From positions 9,332,001-9,396,000 of the forward strand of contig NZ_CP107942.1 in the NCBI RefSeq assembly GCF_036053395.1: a stretch of 64,000 nucleotides of DNA. Direction: 5' to 3'. The position numbers and the translations under genes were made by a program. Positions 17,984 to 27,093 of the stretch are shown piece by piece. Below the pieces are notes generated by a model. That model was not told the DNA's origin. It did not search any database and saw nothing but the letters and a program-made list of their open reading frames with translations. The stretch is from Actinoplanes sp. NBC_00393 (GTDB lineage Bacteria; Actinomycetota; Actinomycetes; Mycobacteriales; Micromonosporaceae). The number at the start of each line of letters is the position of its first letter. Positions within the stretch are counted from its first letter, which is position 1.

Positions 17984-19066
17984 TCAGCCATCCGCCTGCC
18001 GGAGGCGGGCCACAAGCTCGCCTTCGGCAGCGTCGGACGCGGCGTCCGACCAGAAACCCAGGGGTACGGCGCGCAGGTTCCGCCCGAGCGGATCCAGCAG
18101 GTGGCCGCCGATCTTCATGATCCAAAGTGCCACCGACCGGTCCGTGATGGTCAGCTCCGGGATCTGCGTGGCGAGCCGGGCCTCGAACGCGGCGATCTCC
18201 TGCACCGACCGCAACCAGACCACGAGCAGCAGGTTCGCCGCGCCGGAGAGCGTCGCGCAGAACCGGGTCTCGCGCATCCCGCTCAACTTGCTCACCGCCC
18301 GGCCGGTGTCACCCGGCGGCAGGGTGCACCAGAGCGACACCGAGATCGGGAAGCCGGAGGCGTACCGGGCCACCTCGCACCGGTACGCGATCGACCGCTC
18401 CGCGTCCAGCCGGTCCAGCCGCCGTCGCACCGTCGTCGGACTGAGCCCGGTCCGCTCGGCCAGCCGCACCGCGGTCTGCCTGGGATCGTCGCTGAGCGCC
18501 TGGATCAGCCGCAGATCGTCCTGGTCGAACGGGCGGGACGGCCGGGACTGCGGCGGCCGGGTCTCGGCGAGCGCCTGCCGGGCCGGCTCGCTCAGCCGGT
18601 CGAGCCGCCAGTGACTTCCCTCGGTGTGCAGCGTGACGGCGATCTGGGTGCGTGACGCCGCCACCCCGGGCAGCCGGCCGAGACGGAAGCTCAGATACCG
18701 CGCCAGATCCACGTGGTCGGCGAAGAACGCCTGGACGAGCAGGTCCCGGGCACCGGTGACGTGTTCCAGGGTCACCACGTTCTCGTCACCGGCCAGTCCC
18801 GCCGCCACCTCCGGCAACCGGCCCGCGACGCAGTCCACCTCGATCACCGCGACCACCGCCGTGGTGATCGCGATTGTGGTCGGCAGGCAGCTGATCCAGG
18901 CGTGGCCGGAACGGTGCAGACGGTTCCAGCGGCGCGCGGCGGTCGAACCGTCCACCCCGAGGGCCGCGCCGATCCGCTGCCAGTCGGCCCGTGGCGCCAA
19001 CTGCAGGGCGGTGACCAGCTGGTAGTCGAGCTCGTCGAGCTTTTCCAGCGTTTCACCGGTGGTCAT
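17984..19066 (-). CDS. Double-domain Lrp/AsnC-family regulator
   Basis: A 360-residue protein that is twice the length of an ordinary Lrp/AsnC regulator. It has two helix-turn-helix units, near residues 8-55 (LDELDYQLVTALQLAPRADW, then IGAALGVDGSTAARR) and ~178-225 (LRLIQALSDDPRQTAVRLAE, then RTGLSPTTVRRRLDRLDAE). Each is followed by a ligand-binding half (VIEVDCVAGRLPEVAAGLAG; FPISVSLWCTLPPGDTGRAV). It is divergent from the M20 amidohydrolase/MFS operon across about 55 bases and is the obvious candidate to control it, probably in response to an amino acid or derivative. Confidence 0.88.
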   Translation of the reverse strand: MTTGETLEKLDELDYQLVTALQLAPRADWQRIGAALGVDGSTAARRWNRLHRSGHAWISCLPTTIAITTAVVAVIEVDCVAGRLPEVAAGLAGDENVVTLEHVTGARDLLVQAFFADHVDLARYLSFRLGRLPGVAASRTQIAVTLHTEGSHWRLDRLSEPARQALAETRPPQSRPSRPFDQDDLRLIQALSDDPRQTAVRLAERTGLSPTTVRRRLDRLDAERSIAYRCEVARYASGFPISVSLWCTLPPGDTGRAVSKLSGMRETRFCATLSGAANLLLVVWLRSVQEIAAFEARLATQIPELTITDRSVALWIMKIGGHLLDPLGRNLRAVPLGFWSDAASDAAEGELVARLRQADG

Positions 19067-19121
19067 CGGCGGATCTCTGCAATCTCACGGCCGGATCGAT
19101 CTTTCCGGTGACCATACCGCC

Positions 19122-20321
19122 ATGTTCTCCTTCGTTGACGCCCTTCCGCTGGCCGAGCGCCTGATCGGCCTGCGGCACGCGCTGCACCGTGAACCCGAGC
19201 TCGGCCTCGACCTGCCGCTGTCCCAGGCCAAGGTGCTCGCCGCGCTGGACGGCCTGCCCCTGGAGATCAGCACGGGCAAGGCGCTGACCTCGGTCACCGC
19301 GGTCCTCCGTGGCGGCCGCCCGGGTCCGGCGGTGCTGCTGCGCGGCGACATGGACGCGCTGCCGGTGCAGGAGGAGAGCGGCCTCGATTTCGCCTCGGCG
19401 ATCCCCGGCGTGATGCACGCTTGTGGGCACGACATCCACACCAGCGCGCTGGTCGGCGCCGCCCACCTGCTCGCCTTGCGGCGCGAGGAGCTCGCCGGGG
19501 ACGTGGTCTTCATGTTCCAGCCCGGCGAGGAGGGGCAGCGCGGTGCCAAGGTGATGATCGAGGAGGGCGTGCTGGACGCGGCCGGGGACCGGGTGATCGC
19601 CGCGTACGCCATCCACGCCGCCGCCACCATGCTGCCGCTCGGCGTCGTCGCGACCCGGCCCGGCACCATTCTGGCCGCCTCCGACTCGGTGACCGTGACC
19701 GTGCACGGCAAGGGCGGTCACGGCTCGTCCCCGCACCTGGCGGTCGACCCGGTGCCGGCGCTGTGCGAGATGGTCACCGCCCTGCAGACGATGGTCACCC
19801 GTACGGCCGACGCGTTCGACCCGGCCGTGCTGACCGTCGGCTCGATCCACGCGGGTTCGGCGTTCAACGTGATCCCGGAGACCGGCACTTTCCAGGCCAC
19901 CGTACGAACCTTCTCGCCGCAGACCCACCAGGCGATCCAGGCCGGGGTGAAGCGGGTCGTCCAGGGCATCGCCGACGCGCACGGGGTACGGGTGGAGATC
20001 GACTACCAGGCCAACTACCCGGTCACCGTGAACGACCCGGCCGAGGCCGCCTTCGCGCTGGACACCATGCGGGAGATCATCGGGCCGCAGCGCGCGTTCG
20101 AGGCGCCCCGGCCGGTCGCCGGCGCCGAGGACTTCTCCTTCGTGCTCGAACAGGTGCCGGGGGCGTACCTGATGGTCGGCGCGGTCCCGCCCGGCACCGA
20201 CCCGGCCACCGCGCCGATGAACCACGCGCCCCAGGCGATCTTCGACGACCGCAGCGTTCCGGAAGCCGCCGTGGTCCTCGCCTCGCTCGCCGCCGCCCGC
20301 CTGCGCAAGGCCGCCTCGTGA
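19122..20321 (+). CDS. M20-family amidohydrolase / metallopeptidase
   Basis: A 399-residue member of the M20D-type amidohydrolases (hippurate or N-acyl-amino-acid hydrolase group). Metal-binding and catalytic motifs are present: LLRGDMDALPVQEES, MHACGHDIHTSALVGAA, and MFQPGEEGQRGAKVMIEEG with the catalytic glutamates. The dimerisation (lid) domain contains GKGGHGSSPHLAVDPV. ATG 19122 is chosen because homologous domains begin there; an earlier in-frame ATG at 19059 would overlap the divergent regulator's start. A strong ribosome binding site is not visible. Its stop overlaps the start of the MFS gene by four bases (GTGA), which suggests that the transporter moves the substrate or product. Confidence 0.9.
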   Translation: MFSFVDALPLAERLIGLRHALHREPELGLDLPLSQAKVLAALDGLPLEISTGKALTSVTAVLRGGRPGPAVLLRGDMDALPVQEESGLDFASAIPGVMHACGHDIHTSALVGAAHLLALRREELAGDVVFMFQPGEEGQRGAKVMIEEGVLDAAGDRVIAAYAIHAAATMLPLGVVATRPGTILAASDSVTVTVHGKGGHGSSPHLAVDPVPALCEMVTALQTMVTRTADAFDPAVLTVGSIHAGSAFNVIPETGTFQATVRTFSPQTHQAIQAGVKRVVQGIADAHGVRVEIDYQANYPVTVNDPAEAAFALDTMREIIGPQRAFEAPRPVAGAEDFSFVLEQVPGAYLMVGAVPPGTDPATAPMNHAPQAIFDDRSVPEAAVVLASLAAARLRKAAS

Positions 20322-21703
20322 CCACTCCGATCCTGGACCGGCAGAAGGTCTCCGCCGTCGTCGGCCTGCTGGTCTTCTTCGAGATCACCAGCGGATTCAT
20401 CCAGCTCGGTGTCGCCCCGCTGCTGCCCGACCTGGGCACCGAGATGAACATCTCGGACGCCAACCTGAACTGGGTGATCTCGGTGCAGCTGCTGGCGGCC
20501 GCGGTCTCGGTCCCGGCGTTCGGCCGACTCGGCGACCTCTACGGCCACCGGCGCATGCTCCGCATCGCGCTGGCCTGCGTCGCGGCGGGCAGCCTGCTCG
20601 TCGCTCTGGCCCCGAACCTTCCGATGCTGCTGGCCGGCCGGGCCCTGCTCGGCCCGCTCGCCGCGTTACTGCCACTGGAGATCGCCCTGGTCCGGGACCG
20701 GCTCCCGGTCGAACTGGCCCGGCGCGCCATCGCCCGGCTGGTCGGCGCCCTCACCCTCGGCGGTCTGCTCGGTGGCGTCATCACGGCCGGGCTCTACCAG
20801 GTGATCGGCGACGCCCGGCTCACCCTGCTCGTGCCGGCCGCGCTCGCGATCATCTGCGTACCGATCTCGTTCCTGGCCGTACCGGAGACCTCCCAGCTCG
20901 CCACCGGCAAACTGGACGTGCCGGGCGTCGTACTCCTGAGCGGTTCGATGGTGGCGCTGCTCACCGGAATCTCGCTGTTCAGCTCGACCACCGGCCTGGC
21001 CGGGGTGCTCGTGGTGATCGGCCTGGCCGGATTCGCCGGCTGGGTGGTGCTGGAGCTGCGCACCGAGGAACCGCTGGTCGACCTGCGGGCGCTGACCGGA
21101 CGGCACGTCGCGCCGTTCTTCCTCTGCTCGTTCGTCTTCGGCATCGTCTACTTCGGCAGCCAGGCGCCGGACGCGACCTTCCTGGCCGCGGATCGCGACA
21201 CCGCCGGGTACGGCTTCGGCTTCACTGCCCTGCAGATCTCCCTGGTCGCCCTGCCCGCAGCGGTGAGCGCGGTGGCCGGTTCCACGCTGACCGCGGTGAT
21301 CGCCGGCCGGTTCGGCTACCGGCCGACCCTGATCGCGGCGTTCCTGATGATCGGCGCGACGTTCCTGGCGCAGGCGCTCCTGCACGACGAGGTCTGGCAG
21401 CTGCTGGCCTTCAAGATCCCGGTCGGGTTCGCGGCCGGCGTGGCGCTCGGGGCGATGCCGACGGTGATCGCGGAGACCGCTCCACCCTCCCGGACCGGGA
21501 TCACGACGGCCCTTTACAACAACGTGAAGACGCTCGGCGGCGCGGTCGCCGGGGCGGTGGTCGCGGCGATCCTGGCGACCCTGGTGCTTCCCGGTGGGGA
21601 CGACACGCCGCGGGAGAGCGCGTACGTCGTGGTCTGGCTGATGTGCGGCGTGCTCTGCCTGGGCGCCGCGCTGACCGCGAGGTTCGCTCGCCGGGCCGAA
21701 TAG
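20318..21703 (+). CDS. Major facilitator superfamily transporter (DHA2-like)
   Basis: A 461-residue integral membrane protein with 12-14 predicted hydrophobic segments. The first is VSAVVGLLVFFEITSGFIQL, and the MFS loop signature GRLGDLYGHRRMLR sits between helices 2 and 3. The motif C region of drug/H+ antiporters is suggested by GALTLGGLLGGVITAGLYQ. The GTG start at 20318 overlaps the M20 stop (GTGA), so the two genes are translationally coupled. The frame extends upstream only as a shadow inside the M20 gene. The cargo is unknown; context suggests an amino-acid conjugate or its hydrolysis product. Confidence 0.9.
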   Translation: MTTPILDRQKVSAVVGLLVFFEITSGFIQLGVAPLLPDLGTEMNISDANLNWVISVQLLAAAVSVPAFGRLGDLYGHRRMLRIALACVAAGSLLVALAPNLPMLLAGRALLGPLAALLPLEIALVRDRLPVELARRAIARLVGALTLGGLLGGVITAGLYQVIGDARLTLLVPAALAIICVPISFLAVPETSQLATGKLDVPGVVLLSGSMVALLTGISLFSSTTGLAGVLVVIGLAGFAGWVVLELRTEEPLVDLRALTGRHVAPFFLCSFVFGIVYFGSQAPDATFLAADRDTAGYGFGFTALQISLVALPAAVSAVAGSTLTAVIAGRFGYRPTLIAAFLMIGATFLAQALLHDEVWQLLAFKIPVGFAAGVALGAMPTVIAETAPPSRTGITTALYNNVKTLGGAVAGAVVAAILATLVLPGGDDTPRESAYVVVWLMCGVLCLGAALTARFARRAE

Positions 21704-21706
21704 CTT

Positions 21707-21734
21707 GCCGGTGCCGCCTCCGGGCGGCACCGGC
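21707..21734. terminator. Bidirectional terminator hairpin
   Basis: GCCGGTGCCGCC (21707-21718) and GGCGGCACCGGC (21723-21734) form a perfect 12-bp stem with a four-base loop. It sits between the convergent MFS and SnoaL-like genes. Confidence 0.8.
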
Positions 21735-21741
21735 ACCCTGC

Positions 21742-22383
21742 TCAGTGCGCTACCGGGCACCCGCCGGTCAACTTGCCGAGGAACTGGTTCGGGTCGTAGT
21801 AGTGCTCGACCTCGAGCAGCTTGAGGTCATCGCTCACCTTGGCGACGCTCAGGCCGAACATCTCGATGGTCTTCCCGTTCGGCTGGTGACCGTGATACTC
21901 ACCCTCGAACGCACCCCAGTGCCGCCACTTGAACGTGACCACCGGCGGCGGGCTGAGCACCTCCAGCACCTCCCAGTAGAACCCGCCCGGAAACGCGCCG
22001 TGGAAGATGTCGTGCTGACTGTCGAACGACTCCTTCCCGGTCCGGTAGAACGGGCTGTCGCCGATCAGCACGTTGTAGCTGCCGATGTCCGCGATGTCCT
22101 GCGCGGACGCCCACGGCCCGCCGTTCACATTCGTCCGGAAGTGCTCGGTGACCATGGAAACCCAGGTGGCCGGGTCCTTCTTGTGCGAGACCTCCATCTC
22201 GAAGACCTGCACGATCGACTCGACGACGGCCTCGAGCGAATCAGGGGCGTGCTCGGTGGTGCGCTGCCCGGGCATCACAGTGTGCGAAAGGTGGTAGTCC
22301 GGGGTGCCGTGCCGCCACTCGGACGGGTCGGCGGCCTCCACCACGGCGGAGCGGCCCTGCAACCACAACGGGGTCTCGGTCAA
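21742..22383 (-). CDS. SnoaL-like / polyketide-cyclase-type protein
   Basis: A 213-residue soluble protein of the NTF2-like/SnoaL type: a helical N-terminal part (LEAVVESIVQVFEMEV), then beta-rich segments WEVLEVLSPPPVVTFKWRHW and GKTIEMFGLSVAKVSDDLKL, ending in an aromatic patch (VEHYYDPNQFLGKL). No cofactor motif is seen. Such folds serve as small-molecule isomerases, cyclases or binding proteins, and no substrate can be inferred. The likely start is TTG 22383, preceded by GGAAGGA at about eight bases. The 270 bases upstream contain a short AT-rich stretch (about 22500-22535) but no gene I can support. Confidence 0.7.
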   Translation of the reverse strand: MTETPLWLQGRSAVVEAADPSEWRHGTPDYHLSHTVMPGQRTTEHAPDSLEAVVESIVQVFEMEVSHKKDPATWVSMVTEHFRTNVNGGPWASAQDIADIGSYNVLIGDSPFYRTGKESFDSQHDIFHGAFPGGFYWEVLEVLSPPPVVTFKWRHWGAFEGEYHGHQPNGKTIEMFGLSVAKVSDDLKLLEVEHYYDPNQFLGKLTGGCPVAH

Positions 22384-22653
22384 GTCTGGTGTCCTTCCAC
22401 GAGGGCAGGGGGCACCGACCCGTTGCTATTTGGTTACCCCCCGTAGCCATGAAGCGCTGATCACGCTATCCATCGTGGACTGATCGCGAAAGACCCCATC
22501 GGTTAACAGCTATTTTCAAAAGAGAACAGATTTCGGGGTACGGGTTTTCGGGTCCCGCCGAAAGGGACAGTCCCGCCGAGCCGCGCGGCCTTTCTGCCCA
22601 CTCCGGGCCCCAGCGCGGCCGCCGGGCCCGGGCAGGTGGTCGCGCTGGGCAGA

Positions 22654-24495
22654 TCAGGCCTCGGTCGGGTAAGGCCGCCGCTGCGCCGGGATGTAGGCGG
22701 TCGGCTCGCCACCCACGGCCGGAGCCGACAGCCGAAGCGGCGCGGTCAAATCTTCCAGCTCCGCCGCGGCCGCCTCAATCGCAGCCGCCTCCGGCAGCCG
22801 ATGAGTCTCCTCCTCATCAGCCTCATCAGCCGTCTCCGCGAAAGCCGCGGTCGCGCCCTCTCCGCCAGCTTTCGCGAAGGCCGTTGTCGCTTCCTCCTCG
22901 GCCACCTTCGCGAAAGCCGTGGTCGCCGCCTCTTCAGCCGACCCCGCGAGAGCCGCCGTGGCTTCCTCCCCAGCCGGCTTCGTAGGCGCGGCCGTGGAAG
23001 CCGTCGTCGTTGCCGCGCCGGCCGCCGCCGCTGGCGTGGCTGCAAAGGCCGTGGTCGCTTCCTCCGCACCCGGCTTCGCGAAGGCTGTGGTGGCTTCCTC
23101 TCCGGCCGCCGCCGCGGGCGGGGCCGCGAGGGTCTCCGTGGCTTCCTCTCCGGCCGCCGCCGCGGGCGGGGACGCGAGGGTCTCCGTGGCTTCCTCTCCG
23201 GCCGCCGCCGCGGGCGGGGACGCGAGGGTCTCCGTGGCTTCCTCCCCCGCCGTCGTTGCGGGCGTGGCCGCGAAAGCCGTCGTGGCTTCCTCTCCGGCCG
23301 CCGTCGCGGGCTCGGCCGAAACGGTCGCCGGCTGGTCCGCGGAAGCCTTTTCGGCGATTCTTGAATTAGCGGTAATTGCCGAATTATTTGCTTGTGCGGT
23401 TTTACCGGGCCCGGATGGCGCCGGTCGCGCCGCCACCGTGGTGGTCTCGTCCGAGGAAACCACGAAGACGGTTGTCGGCTCCGCCTCCGGCGTCCGGACC
23501 GCGATCGTGGGCTCCCACGGCTGGCCCAGGTCGGCCGGCGCAGTCACCAGTGCCGGCTTCGCCGCCGCGACGGGTGCCGTGGTGGCGGCGGCGATTCGTT
23601 CCTCCGTCGCCGCGGGCATCGTCACCGTGCGGTCGTCGGGCAGCGCCGTTGCGGCCGGCATTGCCGCCGTGGGGTCGGCCCCATCGGCGGCGGGAACAGC
23701 GGGCGCCAGGGCAACGCTCAGGTCTTCGGTGTCCGCGTCCGCGGGCCCCGTAGCGATGGTCCGGCCGGTGGGAAAAGAGGCGGCGGAGGTTGCCGGTGGC
23801 GTGGCCGCGGTCGGGCCGGCGGGAGCGGAGGCGGCGGAGGTTGCCGGCGGCGTGGACGCGGTCAGGCCGGCGGGAGCGGAGGCGGCGGCCGGCGGGATGG
23901 CCATGGTCGGGTCGGCGGAGGCGGGCGGCATGGGCACCGTGCGGTCGTCCGGGCGGGCTGCGGTGAGCGGCACGGCCGGGTCGCCGTTGCGGGCGGTTTG
24001 CAGGACCGTGGTCTCCTCGATCGAGACCGGGATTCCGGGTGCCTGCGCGGCACCCCGGAAGCGGCCGATCTCGCCGATGATCGGCAGGACCGGCGGCTCG
24101 TACCGGGCCCAGCGGCGGGCGCTCAGCGCGGTGCCCAGCAGCGGAATGGCCAGCAGCACGGCCAGGCCGTAGCCGGGCCGGCTCAGGTCGAAGCCCTCCT
24201 TCGAGACCTCCGCCGGCCAGAGTCCGGCGTACGCCTCCGGTGAGTTCCACGCCCAGACCGCCACGCCCAGGTAGACCGCGCCCGCCAGCACCGGACCGGC
24301 CGGGGAGACCGGGGCGAAGGCGAGGATCGCGTACAGGATGCCGGCGAAGACCAGAAGAAGCAGGCCGGAGATCGACTCGGCGGCGAAGAACTCCCGGCCG
24401 CGGCTGGACAGGTCGTGGGTGAACCCCACGCCGGCCAGCACCCAGATTGCCGGGGCCAGCACGAGTGCGTACAAGATCGACCTGAGGTGGCGCAT
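22654..24495 (-). CDS. Membrane protein with very long Ala/Thr/Glu-rich repetitive tail
   Basis: A 613-residue protein. Residues 1-130 hold four hydrophobic segments (ILYALVLAPAIWVLAGVGF; SISGLLLLVFAGILYAILAF; VLAGAVYLGVAVWAW; YGLAVLLAIPLLGTALSA). The remaining ~480 residues are low complexity, rich in A, T, P and E. The tail repeats the pattern acidic-x-T-x-x-hydrophobic about twenty times, for example DDRTVPM, DPTMAI, EPTTVF, EEATETL, EEATTAF and EPTAYI. This matches the consensus for actinobacterial PknB-type serine/threonine kinases. A multi-site phosphorylated, FHA-recruiting tail is inference. ATG 24495 begins the first helix. The frame is open further upstream, but only as a shadow of the thioesterase gene. 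Confidence 0.8.
   Translation of the reverse strand: MRHLRSILYALVLAPAIWVLAGVGFTHDLSSRGREFFAAESISGLLLLVFAGILYAILAFAPVSPAGPVLAGAVYLGVAVWAWNSPEAYAGLWPAEVSKEGFDLSRPGYGLAVLLAIPLLGTALSARRWARYEPPVLPIIGEIGRFRGAAQAPGIPVSIEETTVLQTARNGDPAVPLTAARPDDRTVPMPPASADPTMAIPPAAASAPAGLTASTPPATSAASAPAGPTAATPPATSAASFPTGRTIATGPADADTEDLSVALAPAVPAADGADPTAAMPAATALPDDRTVTMPAATEERIAAATTAPVAAAKPALVTAPADLGQPWEPTIAVRTPEAEPTTVFVVSSDETTTVAARPAPSGPGKTAQANNSAITANSRIAEKASADQPATVSAEPATAAGEEATTAFAATPATTAGEEATETLASPPAAAAGEEATETLASPPAAAAGEEATETLAAPPAAAAGEEATTAFAKPGAEEATTAFAATPAAAAGAATTTASTAAPTKPAGEEATAALAGSAEEAATTAFAKVAEEEATTAFAKAGGEGATAAFAETADEADEEETHRLPEAAAIEAAAAELEDLTAPLRLSAPAVGGEPTAYIPAQRRPYPTEA
23092..23235. repeat. Three in-frame 48-bp repeats inside tail-coding region
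   Basis: Near-identical 48-base units start at 23092, 23140 and 23188. Each encodes 16 residues of the type GEEATETLA-S/A-PPAAAA. Diverged copies lie on both sides, giving the EEATTAFA variants. Confidence 0.9.
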
Positions 24496-24555
24496 GATCC
24501 GGCACGGTACCTGCCACCGGCAAGGGCGGCGAATGCCGTCCGTAACGTACCGGGC

Positions 24556-25080
24556 ATGGAAGAACAGCTCCCCGGACGGCCCACCGCGAACTCGCGGGTG
24601 ACCCTCAGCCGGATCATGACGGCGGTGGACGTCAACCTCTACGGCACCGTGCACGGCGGCGTGCTGATGAAGTTCGTCGACGACGTGGCCGGCGCCGCCG
24701 CGGCACGGCACAGCGGCGGCACCGCGGTGACCGCGGCGATCGACGAGATCGTCTTTCTGGAGCCGGTCCGGGTGGGCGATCTGGTGCATGCGTACGCCCA
24801 GGTGAACTGGACCGGCGCCACGTCCATGGAGGTCGGGGTGAAGCTGGCCGCGGAACGCTGGGACCAGGTCGGCGGGACCCCCCTTCCGGTGGCCACGGCG
24901 TACCTGGTCTTCGTCGGCGTGGACGTGGCCGGCAACCCGCGCCGAGTGCCGCCGGTTCTGCCCGAGAACCCCGCTGACCAGCGCCGTTTCACCGAGGCAC
25001 GGATCCGCCGGGACCACCGTCTGGCCCGCCGTAAAGCCATCCAGCAGGCCCGTGCCGAACATCATCCGGAGGCCGATTGA
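24556..25080 (+). CDS. Acyl-CoA thioesterase, hotdog fold
   Basis: A 174-residue single-hotdog protein of the YciA/BACH type. It shows VNLYGTVHGGVLMKFVDDVAG with the conserved N..GxxHGG pattern and the catalytic aspartate, then AIDEIVFLEPVRVGDLVHAY and SMEVGVKLAAE. It hydrolyses acyl-CoA thioesters in the cytosol. ATG 24556 opens the conserved domain, 60 bases divergent from the membrane-tail gene. The end is basic (RIRRDHRLARRKAIQQA). It lies 20 bases upstream of acetoacetyl-CoA synthetase, and both genes may serve CoA-ester balance. Confidence 0.9.
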   Translation: MEEQLPGRPTANSRVTLSRIMTAVDVNLYGTVHGGVLMKFVDDVAGAAAARHSGGTAVTAAIDEIVFLEPVRVGDLVHAYAQVNWTGATSMEVGVKLAAERWDQVGGTPLPVATAYLVFVGVDVAGNPRRVPPVLPENPADQRRFTEARIRRDHRLARRKAIQQARAEHHPEAD

Positions 25081-25100
25081 TCCGCCGTTAAGGTGTGGTG

Positions 25101-27050
25101 ATGACGACAGGCGAGGTGACGTCCGGCACGGTGCTCTGGGAGCCTGCGGCGGATGCTCGGCAGCACACCCGGATCGGCCGCTACCTGGCATGGCTGGAGC
25201 AGGAGCGAGGGCTCTCGTTCGCCGACTACCAGGCGCTCTGGGAGTGGTCGGTCACCGACCTGACCGCCTTCTGGCAGTCGATCTGGGACCACTTCGAGGT
25301 GGTGGCGCACGACCAGCCGACGGCTGTGCTCGGTGAGGCCGCGATGCCGGGGGCGACCTGGTTTCCCGGCGCCACGCTGAACTACGCCGAGAACGTGTTG
25401 CGGATGCCCGGCCGGGAGCTCGATGAGCCGGTCGTCCTCGCGTACTCACAAAGTCGTGAGCCGGTGGAACTGACTGCCCGGCAGTTGCGTGACCAGGTCC
25501 GGCGGGTGCGTGCCGGGCTGAAGGCCCGGGGGATCGGCAAGGGTGACCGGGTTGCCGCCTATGCGCCGAACATCCCGGAAACCTACGTGCTGATGCTCGC
25601 GACGGCGAGCCTCGGGGCGATCTTCTCGTCCTGCGCGCCGGAGTTCGGCGCCCGCAGCGTGATCGACCGGTGGAGCCAGATCGAGCCGAAAGTGCTGGTC
25701 GCGACCGACGGCTACCGGTACGGGAACAAGGACATCAGCCGGAGCGAGGAAATTTCCGCGATCAAGGCAGCGATTCCGTCGATCGAACACGTCATCACCA
25801 TTGGATACCTCGATTCCAACGGTGGTGATTGGCATGATCTTGACGGCGACGACCCGATGGCCTTCGAGCCGGTTCCGTTCGATCACCCGCTCTACGTGCT
25901 CTACAGCTCCGGCACCACCGGCCTGCCCAAGCCGATCGTCCACGGCCACGGCGGCATCCTCCTCGAGCACCTCAAAGTCCTGGCACTGCACCACGACCTC
26001 GGCCCGGCGGACCGTTTCTTCTGGTTCACGACCACGGGCTGGATGATGTGGAACTATCTGGCCAGCGGTCCGGCCGTGGGTGCGGCGATCGTGCTCTTCG
26101 ACGGCAATCCGGGCTGGCCGGACCTGTCGGCGCTCTGGGATCTGGTCGACACCGCCGGCATCACCTACTTCGGGACCTCGGCGCCGTTCCTGCTGGCCTG
26201 CCGCAAGGCCGGGATCACCCCTCGCAAGCAGCTCAAGGGCGTCGGCTCGACCGGCGCCCCGCTGCCGCCGGAGGGCTACGCCTGGGTCTATGAGGCAGTC
26301 GGCAAGGACCTCCAGTTGCTGTCCCTGTCCGGGGGCACCGACGTCTGCACCGGGTTTGTCGGCGGCGCACCGCTGCTGCCGGTCCGGGCCGGCGTGATCG
26401 CCTGCCGGATCCTGGGCGCCCGAGTCGAGGCGTTCGACGGTGAGGGGAAACCGGTCATCGGCGAGCTCGGCGAGCTGGTGATCACCGCGCCGATGCCGAG
26501 CATGCCGGTCGGGTTCTGGAACGATGCGGACGGTTCCCGGTTCCGGGAGGCGTATTTCGACGTCTTCCCGGGCGTCTGGCGGCACGGCGACTGGATCACC
26601 ATCGGCGAGGACGGCACCTGTGTGATCACCGGCCGGTCCGACGCCACCCTCAACCGGGGTGGGGTGCGGTTGGGGACTGCGGAGTTCTACTCGGTGGTGG
26701 AGAGCCTGCCGGAGGTGGAGGACTCGCTGGTCGTGCACCTGGACAAGCCCGGCGATCCGAATGGTGAGTTGCTGCTCTTCGTGGTGCTCACCGAGGGGAC
26801 CGAGCTGGACGACGCGCTGCGCGGCCGGATCGCGCGGGAGCTGCGTGCCGCGCTGTCGCCGCGGCACGTGCCCGACGCGGCGTATCAGGTGCGGGCGGTG
26901 CCGCGGACGCTCTCCGGCAAGAAGCTGGAGGTGCCGGTGAAGCGGATCCTCACCGGCACCCCGGTGGAGTCGGCTGCGGCCAAGGGCGCGCTGGTCAACC
27001 CGGAGTCGCTGAACTCGTTCGCCGACCTGGCCCAGGGCCGCAGCGCCTGA
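25101..27050 (+). CDS. aacS: Acetoacetyl-CoA synthetase
   Basis: A 649-residue adenylate-forming enzyme that makes acetoacetyl-CoA from acetoacetate, ATP and CoA. The phosphate-binding loop YSSGTTGLPKPIVHG, the A5-like STGAPLPPEGYAWVY, the acetoacetyl-CoA-synthetase-type motif SLSGGTDVCTGFVGG, and the C-terminal lysine loop PRTLSGKKLEVPVKRIL are all present. The length is normal. Of the consecutive GTG-GTG-ATG codons, ATG 25101 gives the usual N-terminus (MTTGEVTSGTVLWEP); AAGG lies upstream. The gene is followed by a short GC-rich repeat. Confidence 0.92.
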   Translation: MTTGEVTSGTVLWEPAADARQHTRIGRYLAWLEQERGLSFADYQALWEWSVTDLTAFWQSIWDHFEVVAHDQPTAVLGEAAMPGATWFPGATLNYAENVLRMPGRELDEPVVLAYSQSREPVELTARQLRDQVRRVRAGLKARGIGKGDRVAAYAPNIPETYVLMLATASLGAIFSSCAPEFGARSVIDRWSQIEPKVLVATDGYRYGNKDISRSEEISAIKAAIPSIEHVITIGYLDSNGGDWHDLDGDDPMAFEPVPFDHPLYVLYSSGTTGLPKPIVHGHGGILLEHLKVLALHHDLGPADRFFWFTTTGWMMWNYLASGPAVGAAIVLFDGNPGWPDLSALWDLVDTAGITYFGTSAPFLLACRKAGITPRKQLKGVGSTGAPLPPEGYAWVYEAVGKDLQLLSLSGGTDVCTGFVGGAPLLPVRAGVIACRILGARVEAFDGEGKPVIGELGELVITAPMPSMPVGFWNDADGSRFREAYFDVFPGVWRHGDWITIGEDGTCVITGRSDATLNRGGVRLGTAEFYSVVESLPEVEDSLVVHLDKPGDPNGELLLFVVLTEGTELDDALRGRIARELRAALSPRHVPDAAYQVRAVPRTLSGKKLEVPVKRILTGTPVESAAAKGALVNPESLNSFADLAQGRSA

Positions 27051-27093
27051 CCATCAGGCCGGCGGCTGCGGCACCCGGCGCGCGGAGCCGGTT

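Noticed and set aside
24496..25191. Upstream extension of the membrane-tail gene to give 845 residues
   Set aside because: The extension lies opposite the thioesterase gene and has shadow composition; the first hydrophobic helix begins exactly at ATG 24495.
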